From Symbiodinium natans (lineage: Eukaryota; Sar; Dinophyceae; Suessiales; Symbiodiniaceae), in NCBI GenBank assembly GCA_905221605.1, contig CAJNDS010002813.1, positions 43,501 through 107,500 of the forward strand: 64,000 nt of DNA, read 5' to 3'. Positions within the stretch are counted from its first letter, which is position 1, and the number at the start of each line of letters is the position of its first letter. Position numbers and translations under genes: made by a program. The notes beneath the pieces are model-generated. The model was not told where the DNA came from, did no database searches, and saw only the letters and a program-made list of their open reading frames with translations. Below, piece by piece: positions 21,533 to 33,800 of the stretch.

Positions 21533-23290
21533 TGAAAGTAGCATACTTGTTCGAAGCAGCTGCTCTCCTGAGGAGCCTCCCCTGGATGAGTTTGACATGT
21601 GGGATCACTACCAGGCAGCCGCCGTCGGCGACGCTAGAAAAAGACCCCTGGCAGTTTCGAGTGGCGGCGGCACTTTTGACTGTTTCGAGGTGCCGAGCAA
21701 GCAATCTCAAGTACAGAAATGGCGCATGTCAGGAGAAGCCATTTCCCAGCTGCAAAAGTCCTTCTTAGACCAGTTGCACTCCGAGATGGATGTCAATGCG
21801 GCTGCTGCCAAGGCGCTGCTTCACTTGAAGGCTCCTGCTTGGGTTTAGGGTTTAGGGTTTAGGGTTTAGGGTTTAGGGTTTAGGGTTTAGGGTTTAGGGT
21901 TTAGGGTTTAGGGTTTAGGGTGTGTGGTGCTTGTGCCCTTGGAGACGTTGGGTGCCCCCGAACCATGGTCTGGCCGCCTTTGAGTTCAGGCCAAAGCCTC
22001 CTTGGAGGCTTCGCTGCAAAGCATGGAAACTTCGGAGGGGGCGGAAGGCTCTCCTGCATCTTCTTGGCTGGACTCGCCGGAGTCATCGCCTATGGCCGAG
22101 ATGCATATGAAAATATGTGGCGATGAAGACAGGACATTTCGTGCACGGCCGTATGCTTTCAAGCATCAGCATCATGCTTCTCGCGCCCCGTCGCGGCCGA
22201 ACACAAGTCGAAACCTCGTGTCCACGCCTGGCGACCGTGCTGCATTCACTCGTCCTGCTGGCTTGGGCTTTGAGGCAGCATGCAGCCAGAGAGCTAAGCT
22301 GACAAGTCCTGAAGCTGAATCATATCGAAGAAACCTCGCCTGGATCAGGATTTACCTGACTACACGGCGCACTGTATCACATGACATGCCTTCTTCATAT
22401 CATGTGTGAAGTCACTCAACACAGGCTCAGCACTGCTGGGTTGAGTTTTGGGTGAGCTCGAGTGGCTCCTTGCGCGAGTGCAAGTTAGGAATTGATTTCA
22501 TTCTCGTTCCCTCCCTCCGTTGCTTCCGACCACGCTGCAGGTCAGTCGTGTTCCTTCGCGCCCCAAACCAGCGTGCACCAGCCCCAAACCAGCCGAAACC
22601 CTTCCCTCAAATCTCTCCAGCCTCCTGTTTCAGGACCCTGGAGCGCGAGATGGATGAGTTTGACCTGATGGCACAGCGAAGTGCTGCCTTTGATTCTCTT
22701 CCAGAAGACCGGAAGAGAGCGATCTCCTCGCTTCAGTCTGCGTTCCTGGCCGCTTGAAGCACTCTAAGATACCCTAAGTCTACCGAGCCTTTTGAGGTTC
22801 TTCCTGCAACAGCCAAGGCGTCAAGAGTTGTCAAGTCGGGAGTCTATGTGACGTCGAGCCTAGGACGCGCTGGACACAGAAGATGTGAATGGCGCAGCAG
22901 CCTCCGCATTGAAGCGTCTCCTCTCGAACCGTGAGAATGCGGACAGGCCACATCTGAAACAGCTGAAACAGCTGAAACAGCTGCCATGTTCATCTTTGCC
23001 TCTGCTTCTTTTTTGCCTTGCCAGAGCATGTAGTGTCCAGGGATGATGGCAAGCCTTCGATTTTCCAGATGCTCTTCCAAGAGAAGTTGAATTCAGGTGA
23101 GGCGTCTGCAGAGATCCTTGGCGAAGTTTCAAGAGTCTTGAGGTGCCGGGGTAGCCGATCTCAAGGAACGTTCGGGAGCCTGTTCTCTGCAAGGTTGGGA
23201 AGTCTCTCCACGGTCTCCGACGAGGCTAAGATTAAGGCGCTGAAGGCGAGATTGCATGAAGTGCGGTCTGCTCACCTCTGCTCGCGTGCC
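21533..23290 (+). CDS. Unassigned multi-exon gene (hypothetical)
   Basis: Several protein-like frames follow one another. 21533-21840: SPEEPPLDEFDMWDHYQ leading to a helical LDQLHSEMDVNAAAAKALL. 22002-22110: METSEGAEGSPASS, acidic and Ser-rich. 22640-22757: EREMDEFDLMAQRSAAFD and EDRKRAISSLQSAF. 23020-23260: DGKPSIFQMLFQEKLNSG and a helical tail. Composition is acidic, helical and in part disordered; I recognise no family. Interstitial telomere repeats sit between the pieces (21841-21921) and just after the last one. Exon borders are not determined and the pieces may belong to more than one gene. Confidence 0.35.
21841..21921 (+). repeat. Interstitial telomere repeat (TTTAGGG)11
   Basis: About eleven perfect 7-bp plant-type telomere units, G-rich strand on +. 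Confidence 0.97.
22955..22983 (+). repeat. 9-bp tandem repeat CTGAAACAG
   Basis: Three consecutive copies. Confidence 0.85.
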
Positions 23291-23302
23291 CTCTTGTGCT
23301 GG

Positions 23303-23449
23303 AGCCCTGAACCCTGAACCCTAAGCCCTAAACGCTTGCGAAACGGGTGGGAAAAAGACCCTAAACCCTAAACCCCAAACCCCAAACCCCAAACCCCAAA
23401 CCCCAAACCCCAAACCCTAAACCCTAAACCCTAAACCCTAAACCCTAAA
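23303..23449 (-). repeat. Interstitial telomere repeat with a homogenised CCCCAAA variant block
   Basis: Degenerate CCCTGAA/CCCTAAG units at 23303-23334. From 23359 there are two CCCTAAA, about six CCCCAAA, then five CCCTAAA units. The G-rich strand is on the minus strand, opposite to the array at 21841. Confidence 0.95.
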
Positions 23450-24470
23450 TGGCTTTAAGGCTTGTGACTCAGAGCTCTTGTTGCAATTTCCGGGGCCACT
23501 TCCTGCGACTTTGTAGGCCTGGAGCCTCTCCCTGCAAAGGGAGGCCGGGACTGCGGAGGACGTGACGGGCGCAGTGGCCGCGGCCTTGCAGCTGGGATGT
23601 CATGGAAAAAAGGTGCTTTTCAAGGGTTTTTTTCTCAGAGACCGGAGGAAGCCGAACATCTTGACAGTGTGGAAGTTTGAAAGTTGAGAAACACTATTGT
23701 TCAAGCGAAAAATCTAAACGGTCTCCTTGGGAGGACTGCGTTCTGGGGTGTTCTGAAACGCTGGAAAATTGTGCAAGTTTGTTTATTTCCAAAGCTTCAA
23801 CTATTGTTTTCCGCCTTTCAACAACTTAAAGTTTGAAGAGGCAGGCCTCTTGGCCCGTGGCACATGTGTGAACATTTCCACTCTTCAATACTTGCCAAAA
23901 TCTTTGCAGGCAGCTGGAAGAGCAGACAAAGGAAGACATGAGAAGGAGCAACGACTTAGAAGAAGGCAAAACGAGACCTTCCATCTTACATGTCAGCCTC
24001 TTGGTTGTCGGACCAGAGAGGAGAAAAGGACAGGGTTTGAGGGCGAGGTGGATCCCCCACCCGCCCATCCGCACGTGTCACAAGCAAGAGATAGGAAGAA
24101 AGTAAGGAGAAGCGTAGGGAGGTGAGCCTTTTTGGTTCATGTTAGGGTGAGTTCCACTTGACACGGTTGAAAAGGAAAAGCTGTTAGACATTTTCAGGAG
24201 TGATGATGATCAGATCAGGGGATCAGATGAGCCCCCGACCAGCCAAAATAGGCCTTTAAAGTCTGTTGTTGATTGCTTGTTTGAGAATTGTCTGACTTTC
24301 GAATTATCAAAAGATTTCGGCTTCCCTTTACACATTTCAAGAGTTCTAGAGATTTGAAATCTTGCAAACTGCTGTGCATGACTCAGCCCACATAGATCCC
24401 GTCAAATAGATCGTCCCACATCCAGATATATGTGTAAATGTATATATATATATATATATCAATATATATA

Positions 24471-24503
<33 letters not shown>

Positions 24504-25677
24504 GTACCTATACGCATGCCACCCCCCTCCCAGCCCGAACACCCCCTGCTTGTCCTCAGAGCAAAGGCTGCGCCTCTGCCGGTCCGCGAAAAGTGAGTGA
24601 CTAGCTACAAAAAGGCTGCCCGCAGTGCAACGTGGGTAGTTTGGATAGTTATGGGGGTTTGCATCTGTGCCTTCGGGGTTCCGAATTGGTATATGCTCAA
24701 CTCGAGACATGTGATGGGTCACCTCTTTCGATCCAAATGCCTTGGAGCCTGCTGGCGGCGCCTTTTGCCTGGCAGTGCCAGCTAATCCACCGTGCTGCGT
24801 GAAAGATGTACAGGACACGCAACAGACAGACACTGGCGTGTGCGCAAACAGTGCCATACAATGCTCTCCGAAGGAGGCTTGCGCCTTTTGCGTGTGTGCA
24901 AGGCCGCACACTGAATGCTGGAGGATGCTGGAGGGGCTTGTTCTTGCATTTTCGAAGGCATGACGCGCTCTCTGCCTGAACCCATAGACTGGCCCAGGGA
25001 GGCCTGGTGTTTCGACTGCCTGAATAAGCTGACGCAAGGCAGTCCTATAGGGAGCAATCGGGAAACCCGTGCCTAACCACCGTCATGCGTCATGCGATGA
25101 CCCAAAATCGGCTGAGTCGTGTGCCTGGTGCTGCTGCTTGTTGAGACAGAGGGCGAAGGAGACAAGACACACCAATCATCGGAAGTTGCGTCGCTTCGAG
25201 TGAGCTTTCACCTCAGACTTTGGGCTTCAAGATCTCTGGGGAAAGAGAGGCAGGCCGTTTGTGCAACCGAAGAGGGCGCGCAAGCTTACAAGTCTGGGGC
25301 CCTCTTGCGCATGGCAAGGGCACGATGCTCGGACTCGGCGGATGTGGCATGGAAGGGTGTTGCATGGAGTTGCCAGTTGCATCACCATGTCGCAACACCA
25401 TGTTCCCGCGGAGTTGCCACAAATGCTTCTGAGTGCATTGGTTGCCGAGAACTTCGAAGTTCTAGCCACATGAACATCACATGAAGTGGCCCGCGACTGA
25501 GGTGCGTGATGGCTGCTTCGACGGCCTCGCTCGCTGCAAAGGCTCCCTGGCCAGACCCAGTCCTGAAGACATGAGAAACTGGGAAACCCGTGTAGCAGCC
25601 GGCCTCAGCTGCAAGAGTAGGGCAGACGCATGCTGCCTGGACCTTCTGTCTGAGGTCAGCGAGGAGCTTGTGCTGTT
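23450..25677. other. Gene-poor stretch
   Basis: No recognisable coding domain on either strand, apart from the AT microsatellite noted separately. The minus-strand frame at 24459-25037 runs into that repeat and is not protein-like. Confidence 0.4.
24437..24503 (+). repeat. (TA)n microsatellite
   Basis: Two long TA runs separated by short interruptions (TCAA, TGTGTA). Confidence 0.95.
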
Positions 25678-26574
25678 TTGGCACGTGCTTTGAGACGAAT
25701 CGGGCAGACACTTTGTGACAGCCAAGTTCCCCAGCCTTGTCGAGTGCCCCCGAACGCAAGGAAGCACCCCTTTGAGCAGGGCGGGGCTCATACTGACGGG
25801 AAAGTAGTCGTACCGCTCTCACACATCGAGGCAGGTGAGGCCCAACCTGGCAAAGCAGATGCTGCCTGGGACTGGTGTTCTGATGATGCTGATAAAGAAT
25901 CGTCCCTTCCAGCAGTTCGTGCGCTCCCCGAACGGGCCAAGATCTCTGCATCGATGAGCACACGCCTGGACGTTGATCGCGGTCCCGTGGGTCGGGCGGC
26001 CACGCCTACCTCTGTCAGCACAGAGGCCTCCAACATACTGAAGACAGATGTACAGAGTGAGTCTTGCGAGACGGATCGCGACTGCTTATGCATCCCGTTA
26101 GATGCAACTCTGCCGGAAGGTGTGCGATTACTTGTCCTGCATCACCTCGGCAGAGGTATCGGAGACTTTGCGGACATGACGCCCAGTCAGAGGCAACTAT
26201 TCGAGCGCCATGTTCATCAGCTCGCTGGCTATGCAGAGAGACTGAAGCAGACAGTCTTGAACAGCATGATGGTCGCTGACCACGCCAGAAGCATGCCACA
26301 CGAGCACCTCGATCAAGATGCTTCCACAACATCAGCCTCAAGTGCGGCCGCGCCCAGGCATCTGAGACTCAAAGACACCGAGTTGCTGGAGATTTACCAC
26401 CTAGCCCAGCAGGAGGCCAAGAAGGAAGCGGATTGGCGAGGCCTGCCGCAAGGTGGAGAATCTGGAGAATCGCATGCATGGCGCTACGAGTGGCTTCGCG
26501 ATCTAAGCCACGGTCCGGACCGCGGAGGCGGGCCGTGCCAGTTTCCAAACAAAAGTGCCTTGGGGTTTTGGTGA
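25678..26574 (+). CDS. Hypothetical protein exon
   Basis: Open for 298 residues with protein-like composition from about residue 45. It includes acidic segments and two likely helical parts, LPEGVRLLVLHHLGRG plus SQRQLFERHVHQLAGYAERL, and LKDTELLEIYHLAQQEAKK. No family is recognised and the N-terminal part may be intron read-through. It lies between repeat-rich stretches. A chance open frame is possible in GC-rich DNA, but the helical patterning favours a real exon. Confidence 0.35.
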   Translation: MARALRRIGQTLCDSQVPQPCRVPPNARKHPFEQGGAHTDGKVVVPLSHIEAGEAQPGKADAAWDWCSDDADKESSLPAVRALPERAKISASMSTRLDVDRGPVGRAATPTSVSTEASNILKTDVQSESCETDRDCLCIPLDATLPEGVRLLVLHHLGRGIGDFADMTPSQRQLFERHVHQLAGYAERLKQTVLNSMMVADHARSMPHEHLDQDASTTSASSAAAPRHLRLKDTELLEIYHLAQQEAKKEADWRGLPQGGESGESHAWRYEWLRDLSHGPDRGGGPCQFPNKSALGFW

Positions 26575-28480
26575 GTGAAGAAGGGGCTGTTTATGAGTGT
26601 TGGTACGTGTAGCCAAGGGGGCCTCTTGGGATACGATGTTGAAGATCACATGCCATGGATGATCATGGATGCAACAGGGGGTTTGGCTGGGGCACGGCTC
26701 AGAGTCAAACGGTCTCGACACCCGCGTTCCAACCCAAAACACGCGACGCACACCCGAGGTCGGCAGCCAAGAGCCAAATCCCCGCGCGCGCCGCCCAAGC
26801 CTCCGGAGCTGGAGGCAAGGGGACTTCTTGCGGAGAATCTGGGCTTGTGCCGGCAGACTTCCCCACTGTGCCAAGGTGGAATGAGGGCTTCCAAAGGATG
26901 TTGAGGTCTCACACCCTGAGAGCATCTGACAGTTGACTTCTGGAGGCTTCGAGCGTAGCGAGCGCCGAGCGCTCCTCACGCAGATGCGCTCAACTAATTC
27001 ACACAAGCTTCGCGCACGGGCTGAAGCCCGTCCGATGGCCGACTTGGCACACCAGTGACGTAGCACAGGGACATGAGGATCATCAGGGGACATGGGGTCG
27101 TTTGCAGAGGTTCGCTCCAGGAAGCCACCTCGAGCTACAGCCCTGTAATTTAGCCTGGCTCCAGGGGCATCCTGTGGACACCAGGTGCAGTTCAAAGGCA
27201 TATACAGGCACGAACGATGTAAGGCGTAAGGGCTCGTGAAGGACACGCAACCAGGGTGCATAGGAACCAGGAGGGAGAAAGTTGAATCGGTTCGCCACAT
27301 GTCCAAGCATTGCAGTAGTGGCACTTGAGAACAGTAAGGGGGCTTGCAAGCCTAGGCGCTCTTGAGGTTGGTCGTTGCCTCCAGACTTTGTTGGTCATGG
27401 ACTGACGCCGCCCCCATGGGAAAGGCGAAACATCAGGTTACCGCGGACGGGCGCTGCAAACGTGAGCGCAAGAAAGACGCCACGCGATCAGAGGCCTGGA
27501 CGATGCATTTTCTGATGGTGGTTCGCCGTTCTAGGATTCTAGGTGCTTGCATGCACTCGTGTGCGCGCGCGCAAGCTGCAGTGTGTTGGACCATGGATCG
27601 CGACCCATGACCCATGACCAACAGTGGAGTGTTTCATTGCAGGTCGTTGAGAACTGGAGGTGCGAGAAGTGTGCCTCGGCTGCGGGGTTTTGCTGCCCAG
27701 GTCCATGGAAAGGTCCATGGAAGTGTCCCCGCCGCACCAACGCTGCACATTGCAAGCTTTCTCCCCAGTACCGAACATCGAAAAGAAGCCTTCTCTTGGC
27801 TTAGAGGCAACTTCACGAACGATGCGTCGCTGCCCTTTTGCCACTTGCCATGAACATAGTTGGGATTTGGGTGTTGCACGAGTTGCTCGATCTTGTTTTT
27901 TGTCCACAAGTTCATCCCAGGTGAGATGTGCGATGCGCCCCGTAAAGACGGCAACCTGGCTGCAGCTTAGCCCGGGAGCTGTGCCCCGCACGCTGTCCCC
28001 TTGCGCCACATGGCACGTAACCCATGTGGATATTCAGGTGAGGAGGACAGTGACGCGTGGCAGCATGCTTGGGTGCGACTTAAGTCTTCGATATGCTGTA
28101 GGCAGGTAGGCCCTCTCACTGAAGGGTGCCAGCGGAAGTTGCCGAATCTGTATCGTGCACACCGATGACCAGATGCAAATGCACATGATCCGCAGAAGTC
28201 TCTTAGGATGCTGACGACCTTGCGGAGTGGCGTCTCGGCCGCAGGCAAGAAGCAAATCTGCGAGACAAGCGCCGCAGTCGCTTCCTGCGAAAACACGAAG
28301 GTCTCCGCGTGATGGGCCGATTGGTTAAACCACTGCAGTCGCATTTCCGACGGGCCCACTTCTCACCACGAAACTTTTGGCCATTGTCCCGCGCTTTGAA
28401 AACGAAGCTGCAGAAACCCTAGCGCATAAACCCTAAACTGCCCAAGAAGCCTTGATATTCAGAGCCCATCAGTTCAGAAT
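26575..28480. other. No supported gene
   Basis: Short frames only. A W-x-C-x2-C fragment at about 27650 (ENWRCEKCASAAGF) could be part of a zinc-binding exon but is incomplete. Short degenerate telomere-like CCCTAAA words occur at about 28420-28440. Confidence 0.35.
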
Positions 28481-28556
28481 CTGGGGGCCTCTCCGACCTC
28501 TGGGGCCTCCAGAGCCTTTCGGACTCTCGGACCAGGGCTCTGCAAGCGCTAGCTCC

Positions 28557-28660
28557 TCCCAAGGTCTTGCGCCTCTTGTTCCTTTAAGAACATCGGCCTG
28601 CTACCCTACTGCGAAGTCTGTGAGGCCGGACAGCCGTTCAGACGGCATTTGAGAGAGATC
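28557..28660 (+). CDS. RanBP2-type zinc finger exon
   Basis: Translation from 28565 reads SCASCSFKNIGLLPYCEVCE: C-x2-C-x3-N-x6-C-x2-C, an exact match to the RanBP2/NZF finger spacing, including the conserved Asn. It follows a plausible acceptor (cccaag|G). The rest of the gene is not identified; nearby frames are short. The family binds RNA or ubiquitin, and which applies here cannot be said. Confidence 0.55.
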
Positions 28661-28849
28661 TTTATTTAAAGGCTGACGCCGCTGCCGCCGACCCCCAAGA
28701 TAAGGACGTCCGGGCACCGCCGGGCATCTTCCGGATGATCACCCAAAAAACACACAAGCCTGCTCTTGAGTGGCTCCCATGCATGGAAAGTAGCCAACAT
28801 CTGTCGCCTTCCAAAACAACAAATTCGGCTGTTTTTGGTCCTTCTCCTG

Positions 28850-29815
28850 TGGGGGGGCGGCTATAAAGGGGCAGGGAACACAAAACGCGTGGTCCCACCC
28901 GCTTGGCCGCCTTCCAAAACAACAAATTCGGTTAAACGCTTGCGCGCGCCGCCTCGGCAGGCGGGCCGGCCCCAGGACAGGAAAGGAGGAAAGAGGGTTT
29001 CGCAAAAAAAGGGAGGAAGGGCAGAGCGGGTGCGGGGGGGGTGGGGGTCGGGGGGGGGGGGTGGGGGAGGGGGGAGGGGGGGGGGTAGGGGCAAGGGGGG
29101 GGGGGTAGGGCCTTCCAAAAACAACTTGGTTATTTTGGGGGGGGGTGGGCAGGGGGGGGAAGGGGCGGGTGTGTTTTTGGCCCTTTTCTTGTGGGGGGGG
29201 GGCTAGGTCAGGGGGGGTAGGGGGGTAGGGGGGGGGGTAGGGGGGGAAGGGGTGCAGCCAACACAAAAAACACCCCCAAACTTGATTATTTGGGGGGGCG
29301 GCTAGGCAGGGGGGGGTGGGGCGGGGGTTGGGGGGGGGGGGTAGGGGGGGTGTGGTTACCCTTTTCTTGAGGGCGGAGGGGGGGGGGAAGGGGGGGGGAA
29401 GGGGGGGGGAGGGGGGGGAACGGGGGGGGGGGGGGGGGGTAGCCAACACAAAACGCGTGGTTCCGCCCGCCAACAACTTGGTTGGCTAGGCAGGGGGGGG
29501 TAGGGGGGCGGGGGTCGGGGGGGGAGGGGGTGGGGGGTAGGGTGCAGCCAACACAAAACGCGTGGTTCCACCCACTTGTCTGCGACTTGGATATTTCTGG
29601 CAACAAACTTGGTTATTTTTGGCCCTTTTCTTGTGAGGGGAGGGGGGGGGTCGGGGTGGGGGTAGGAACCAATTCAAGGGCGGCTAAGCAGGGGGGGGAA
29701 GGGGGGGGGAGGGGGGGTAAGGGGGGGTAGGGGGGTCCGGGGGGGGAAAGGTGCCAACAAAAAACGCGCAGTTCCAGAAAAAAGGGTACCAACAAAAAAC
29801 GCGAGTGCAGGGAAG
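28850..29815 (+). repeat. Extreme G-rich degenerate repeat block
   Basis: Nearly 1 kb of runs of 5-20 G alternates with a recurring module. The module contains AACACAAAACGCGTGGTTCC (at about 28876, 29447 and 29545, with a decayed copy at about 29755), AACAACTTGGTTATTTT and GGCCCTTTTCTTGTG. The minus-strand frames across it are proline-rich artefacts. Confidence 0.85.
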
Positions 29816-30396
29816 GGGCAGGCCGCGCAGTGCCGTGGGGAGAGGTAACTGCGGGTCCAGGGAGAAAAGTACGAGTCCAGCTTCTTGACGCCGACAAAGG
29901 GGGTCGGCGGAGTAGACACCTCGAGACGCCGACGTCAGCATCACCAGCCAGCAGTGTGTCAGGCACCTCGGTCAACCTCCTCCGCGGCCGCATCCGCAGA
30001 GGTCGTCCGGGTTTATGGTGGCGCATTCTGCGGTACCACATAAGGACATAATGAGGTTCGTTGAAGGAGGTATGACATTGTATTGCGCCTTGCTCACGAA
30101 ACATATCCATTTGGCAGGCCGAGCGTGAGTGCCCTCTTTGTTCCTTCCGAAATCCGAGCCATCGGACTGCGTGCGAGTGTCTTGGCAGTCCGGGGACTTT
30201 TTGTTGCCGAGCTTTCTTTCGTTTTCAACGCAGCGTCGCCTGCAAACGCCTGCACACGAGGATGTGCTCAACCCCTATCCCGGCAGAGACGACGCCTGCA
30301 ACAGGTAGTCGCGGACTGAGAACCCTTTTTGTTTTCTTGCAGTCGTGAAAGTGTAGCTGAAGTCATCTCTCGGTCCTGGGAGGCAGCGCTTCCCAG
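29816..30396. other. No confident gene
   Basis: Short protein-like frames, for example LQTPAHEDVLNPYPGRDDA at about 30245-30310, could be exons of the acidic gene that follows. No domain recognised. Confidence 0.3.
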
Positions 30397-30740
30397 CCGT
30401 CTTCAACGCAGCAGCATGAAGAGGAAGAGCCTGCGCCTGCGCCGTGCACAGACGAGGCCGGCAGTGCCATGGTTTCTCCAACTCCCACGACGGCGCTATC
30501 CATGGCCCTGCCATGCCCTGCCGCTAGGAGCGTCGGCTTTTGATGTCGATGGGCTGGACTCCTGAAGAGGGGGACGATGAAGATGGCGGACTGGAGGACC
30601 GCTTCAAAGAGCCTCTGGTTCCGGAGCCGCAACGCACACGTGACACGTATGACACGCACGTGTGGCAGGACTGGGAGATTGATGCTGCGCAAGAGAGACT
30701 TTGCGGGGCAATGTCGCTGTCAGTGCAGCTTGTGAGCCGC
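30397..30740 (+). CDS. Hypothetical acidic, low-complexity protein exons
   Basis: One frame near 30410 reads QQHEEEEPAPAPCTDEAGSA and another near 30560 reads PEEGDDEDGGLEDRFKEPL followed by HVWQDWEIDAAQERLCG. Both look like disordered acidic protein and would need one splice to join. No family assignment. Confidence 0.3.
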
Positions 30741-30804
30741 TCTTTCTCCGGCGTTCCTGGCGTTCGGGAGTTGGAGCTGTTCGTGTGTTTGTCGGCCTTT
30801 TAAG

Positions 30805-33800
30805 GCTTGTCTCGAGGCTTTAGAGTCACCAGGTCTTGGCATGACGATGTGATTAAGGCGAGGGGAGTTTCTGTTTGTGTCGCTGCTGTTGATTCTGTTC
30901 ATGTTGCTTCTTTTTCTCTTGGATCTGTCTGTGCTCAGGCCTGAGTGCATCTTTAACTTTGGCAGCAGAGCTATAACAAGTTTCGTTATTTCGCAGAAGG
31001 AATGCAGCCCAACGTGCCGCTTCATTGGAAGCGGTTGTGTCCGGCCGCCGAAGCGACGGCACCCCCAGCAATGGGCGAAGCCCATCATAAGGTTCTCCGA
31101 CAGCCGATTGTTTCGCAACAAAGCGGGCCAGACGTAGCGACAGAAGTGAGGAGGGCGCCGCGGGGGAATGGGCGTGGAGCTCCGGGGGGGGAGTAATTGT
31201 TTGAAGTCGTGCAGGAACGGGGGAGAAGAAGTGAAATCAGGGAGAAGGAGGAACCTGAGGAGGAAGAGCGACGGCAGCTCAGAGAAGCAACCATGAACAA
31301 TGCAAGAGCATGAGATACAAAAGCACCACAAGGAAGTGAGGAAGCACAGGAGGATGGGCGATGCATGGTTCTGGTCTCGTGGCTCGAAATGTTGGCCACC
31401 CAGGCCTTGGAACCACCACCAGCCCAGCGAGGGCGCCTGGCGGTGCTCCCTAGACAATCACAGAAAGCGGTGGGGGAGTAGGATGCGAAGATGCAATACA
31501 GAGGGGTGGTTCCCCTGGCACACCTTCCGGAGGAAGAGGCAGGTGAAGAGGAGGTGGAGCCGTGTGACAGCATGCGATGGAGGACATCACGATGCCGACC
31601 GAGATGGTTGGGAAAAAGATCAGCATAGAATGCATGGGGCCAACCTGGATTGCTGAAACGTCGGGGCTTTGTGACCAGCGACAACAAAGGGCAAGAAAGA
31701 GAAAACGACCGTGTGAGAAAGAAGGAATAAGGGTTCTTGATGAGCACTTTCTAAACCCTCAAAGTATGATCAAAATCACTTCGTCACGTCTCGAATGCCA
31801 ATGAGTTCGTGCTCAGGAAGCTCATTGGCAGGCTTCAAGCAACGGCACATCATGAAGGTTTGCGAGAACGAGCACAACGAGAGTTTGAAGCATGGAAGTC
31901 CCAGTGATTCCGAAGCAGCTCGGTGATGAACGTTTGAACTGAGAGCTGTGAAGCCTAAGCGCTTAAACCATCCCAACAAAACCTGAAGCCCTGTAGCACG
32001 TGGGGCGGAGCACATAGGCAATGTCTGCACTTGGTAGCAAGTATGGGGAGCTTGAAGCTATGCTGAATCATTCCGCCGTGCCGACCTGTCGTGCTTCTTG
32101 ACATCTTCGATTCTGCGACTTCAGATGCAGTTCCAAGCTGAGGCTTTATGCTGACCAACTGATGTGTGCTCTTCTAGTTCTAGACAAGCTGTACTTGACG
32201 CAGCGTTGGCGCTAGCCATCCGCGCTGCAGTCGGACGGCTTCTCTGTAGCGTGAAAGTCCAGGCGTCAGATGCAGTGCTATGTAGTGCCGTAAGACGGGC
32301 CCGACGGAGGAAATCGTAGAAAGCCGGCTGCCCTGTTCCATACCCTATGGCAAATGCTCATTGAGGTGTTGTCTGTAAGTGTGTAAGCATTCGTCTGCGC
32401 GCCGGGGGCTAGAATCAGAACATGTTAATGCGCGACCTCGGCTGTCGGATGCACGGCAAGAGAGAAAAATGAGAGCATTCACACATATTCACGCCGAACC
32501 CCAGCTCGATGTGCGTAGTTTCTTTAGGGGGGCCTTGATCTCTGTGAGCCGCAGGATGCCGGGGACGGTTTCCGCATGTACTGGTCCTGGCCTAAGATGG
32601 CTCCTGGCTCGCAGAGGGCAAAAGATTGACTGGCTCTGCAGTTGGCGGATGCCCCGAATGACCCGAACGCTTGCAATTGGCCGAGCTGTTTCGAAACTCC
32701 CGATGTTGCAACATGAGCATGCCTTTTTTGGACATGTGTGCAACAACGAAGTCGCAAGACACTTGACTCTGAGCCAAGACGTCCCCAAGCTTTTTGATCT
32801 GAAGTAGTTCGAGTGGATGCGCCGCAAAGCGCCCGCAACAGAGCCTTTGTCCATGGATGTGGCCTTGGCCCCTGGCGATGGCAGCGAGGAAAGCCAGGAG
32901 AGCAGTGAGGACGACAAGTGTGCCGGAGCTGCAAGGGCCATGCTATGCCATGCTTCTGCGCGACGAGAACTCAACTATGACAGTCCAGTCTCCACAGCCC
33001 AGTGATGCCGGTGAGGTGCATCCTTGGACAATTTCTGGGTTCCTGGCCCCTTGGCTTCTCATTGGCTTGTGGGCTGCGACTCCGTTTGCTTGGCGTTCTT
33101 TTGCTTCGCTGGCTGGTTCGAGGAGCCCTGCTGCTTGGTGTGGTGGTAGGCTCGCGGATGCACCGAAGAGCCTCAAAATGTCATCAACATATGTCAGCGC
33201 TTGTAAGAGATACACGCACGAGGGCACAGATCAAGGACGAAACAAGCAGCATGCGTATACGGGCATGGCGTTTGGATGCCTCTAGATTACATGGCCACAT
33301 GAAATTTGTATGTTTTGTGTGTGTGTGTGTGTGTGCATGCTGTTGATATGTGTATGTAAAGGTTGCCCAAAGGTGCGGAAAGCCTTTCGAAACCTTTAAA
33401 AGCCTTGGCCGGCAGGGTTCCTCCTACCTGCCAGCGAGCCCGGCTGGGGTGGGCGGACCTCGGAGGTACTGGGATGGACCTACTTCTTTGCTTGGCTGCT
33501 CTGGCCGCCCTTGAGAGTTCTTCAAGGGAATGAGGGAGGCGTTCCAACGTTGCATCCTATTTCGGGGGTGCTCTGCTCTAGCAAACGTTCGTTTTCTTTT
33601 ATTTTTCAAAACCGGAGCTGCGTCACGCAGACAGACCTGCCCAGACATCCAGCTGTGTGGAGTAGCGGGCAGGTTGAGGGGTTGAGGCAATGAAATGCCT
33701 TGTCGCTGTTGGTAATTGCACCCCCTGATGGACAGTTGGCAGCCAAGGTCTGTTTCGTTTTATCCTCAGGCCTCCGGGGTCTGGACCGAGCAAACAGATC

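Noticed and set aside
24459-25037. 192-codon minus-strand frame
   Set aside because: It ends in an (IY)n tail made by the TA microsatellite and has no domain.
28739-29476. Long minus-strand proline-rich open frame
   Set aside because: It is the complement of the poly-G repeat block; PPPP runs reflect the repeat, not a protein.
30720-31747. Two long minus-strand frames with Ser/Leu-rich translations
   Set aside because: No domain, poor helical patterning and no supporting splice structure; likely chance frames.
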